Below, in pieces: positions 63,001 through 64,000 of a stretch of 64,000 nucleotides of DNA. The position numbers and the translations under genes are program-made. Source of the DNA: Apis mellifera (taxonomy: Eukaryota > Arthropoda > Insecta > Hymenoptera > Apidae); contig NC_037648.1 in assembly GCF_003254395.2 (NCBI RefSeq), forward strand, positions 9,426,009-9,490,008, written 5' to 3'. Position 1 is the first letter of the stretch, and each line of letters begins with the position of its first letter. A model generated the notes under the pieces. The model saw only the letters and a program-made list of their open reading frames with translations, ran no database searches and had not been told where the DNA came from.

Positions 63001-64000
63001 CGCGATTATTTTACGAGCGAATATTTGTCGGAACTCGATGTTCTTTTCATTTCCATTTTTCCATTTTCCTCCCGCCAATTCTATTCTTTTCTTACGTGTT
63101 ATACCATCGTGAAATATCATTTTCTGTCTATTTGTTATATTTAACGAGATAAAGAGAATTAGAACGTGTCGCATTTTGATAAATTAAATAAATTTGAATG
63201 ATTTTCAAGAATATTCGAATATTTGGAGTTATAGCACTTAATATGTTGAGATAAGACGAATGATAGTTGATTATTTTTTGATTAGTTTTGACAGCTATGT
63301 GATTGTTTAGAGAAAATATGAATTTTTTTAAAGAATAAAAGATATTAAATATTTGGAATTTGATTAAAGAAATATAAATTCAAGTTATTAAATTTCTTAA
63401 AAATTATTAATTTTAACACTTTGGATATAGAAATTTACAATTAATTAATTTTCCCAACAATATCATTTTCATCTATGCTTTCAATTATCGTCAAAAGCCA
63501 AAAAAAAAAAAAAAAACACAGTGAAAGAACGAAAAGAATGATGGAATGACAAAGACGTTTATCGTAAAATTGAAAAAAAAAAAGAAAATAAACGAAAAAG
63601 AGAAAAGAATAAAAAAGGATTCGAATTGATATTAATAAATCTCTTTCAAGATCGCGCTCGAATTACATTTCCTAGAATCAAAGTAGTTTCATCGTTAATA
63701 AATAAGAACGTGCATTTTCTTCTCCTGTATTCAGCTTCCCCCTCTTTCCCTCCTTTCTCCTCCTTTCTCCTCTTATTATCACTAATCTTGTCACTGATTA
63801 AAACTGATCAAAGGGGAAACGCACTTCTTTCGCCCTTCTTTTTCTTTTTTTATTTTTTTCGAACGATTGATTCGTCGTCGAGAAACGACGTTAAACGAGG
63901 CGAAAGAGGGAAGGAGGGGGGAGGAGGATTAAACGACGAGAGAGAGAGAAGCAATTGCAATTAATATCGTCGTCATGGGCCGGTGGAGTGGCCTTTATCG
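60063..64000 (-). other. Large 5' intron of the nephrin-like gene (no exon found)
   Basis: The Ig half-domain in exon 60062-59883 needs an upstream exon, but no segment with an Ig B-strand cysteine and C-strand tryptophan, acceptor and donor is visible up to 64000, so the intron runs out of the window. Local features: a less AT-rich segment at 60980-61090 with a perfect hairpin, another at 62150-62420, and pyrimidine-rich and CpG-rich sequence at 63720-64000. Confidence 0.5.
61051..61068. repeat. GC-rich perfect hairpin in nephrin-like intron
   Basis: AGTGGCG and CGCCACT are exact 7-bp arms round an AGAG tetraloop. It stands out against the AT-rich background. Confidence 0.6.

Noticed and set aside
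1..64000. tRNA, rRNA, CRISPR or bacterial operon features
   Set aside because: No A/B-box tRNA pattern, rRNA stretch or spaced direct-repeat array was found; genes are intron-bearing and eukaryotic.

Overview
This window looks like nuclear DNA of a bee-like hymenopteran, most likely an Apis species. That is inferred from very AT-rich introns and intergenic DNA, short exons with GT/AG splice sites, long homopolymer and (AT)n tracts, and insect-type orthologues. There is no bacterial, organellar or viral gene content. I rebuilt exons by eye from splice signals, reading phase and family knowledge, so coordinates are models, though nearly all phases join exactly.

Layout. (1) 1-8820, + strand: 3' part of a multiplexin gene (collagen XV/XVIII type), with Gly-X-Y exons, trimerization domain, hinge and endostatin, then a 3' UTR of about 1.4 kb. 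(2) 9650-12411, - strand: complete 8-exon THOC1 gene, tail to tail with multiplexin. (3) 16758-21168, - strand: complete 12-exon Smurf E3 ligase (C2, three WW, HECT). (4) 23037-26279, - strand: small three-exon, four-helix membrane protein of MARVEL-like layout, with a probable 5' UTR exon near 29.24 kb. (5) 33599-34263, + strand: Taf12. (6) 35723-38538, + strand: ZNF598 ribosome-collision E3 ligase. (7) 40109-40651, - strand: intronless class II Arf GTPase. (8) 50644-60062, - strand: 3' part of a nephrin-family (sns/hbs) adhesion receptor whose 5' end lies beyond 64 kb. Between 7 and 8 lie a large inverted-repeat (fold-back) element and about 7 kb of gene-poor, CGATA-rich sequence.

Most genes are unrelated housekeeping or signalling genes: mRNA export, TFIID/SAGA, ribosome quality control, Golgi traffic and BMP/TGF-beta signal turnover. 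They flank two developmental cell-surface or matrix genes. Nothing suggests an operon or a transferred island.

Most interesting points: two phase-identical alternative transmembrane exons in the nephrin-like receptor; an in-frame TAA in its first cytoplasmic exon followed by nine more nucleotides and a good donor that stays in frame with the next exon (readthrough, intron retention or error); a palindromic element of about 0.63 kb at 42.1-42.75 kb; compact GC-rich foldable islands inside introns; two clusters of CGATA/TATCGATA motifs; and a possible TOP-like leader plus uORF ahead of ZNF598.
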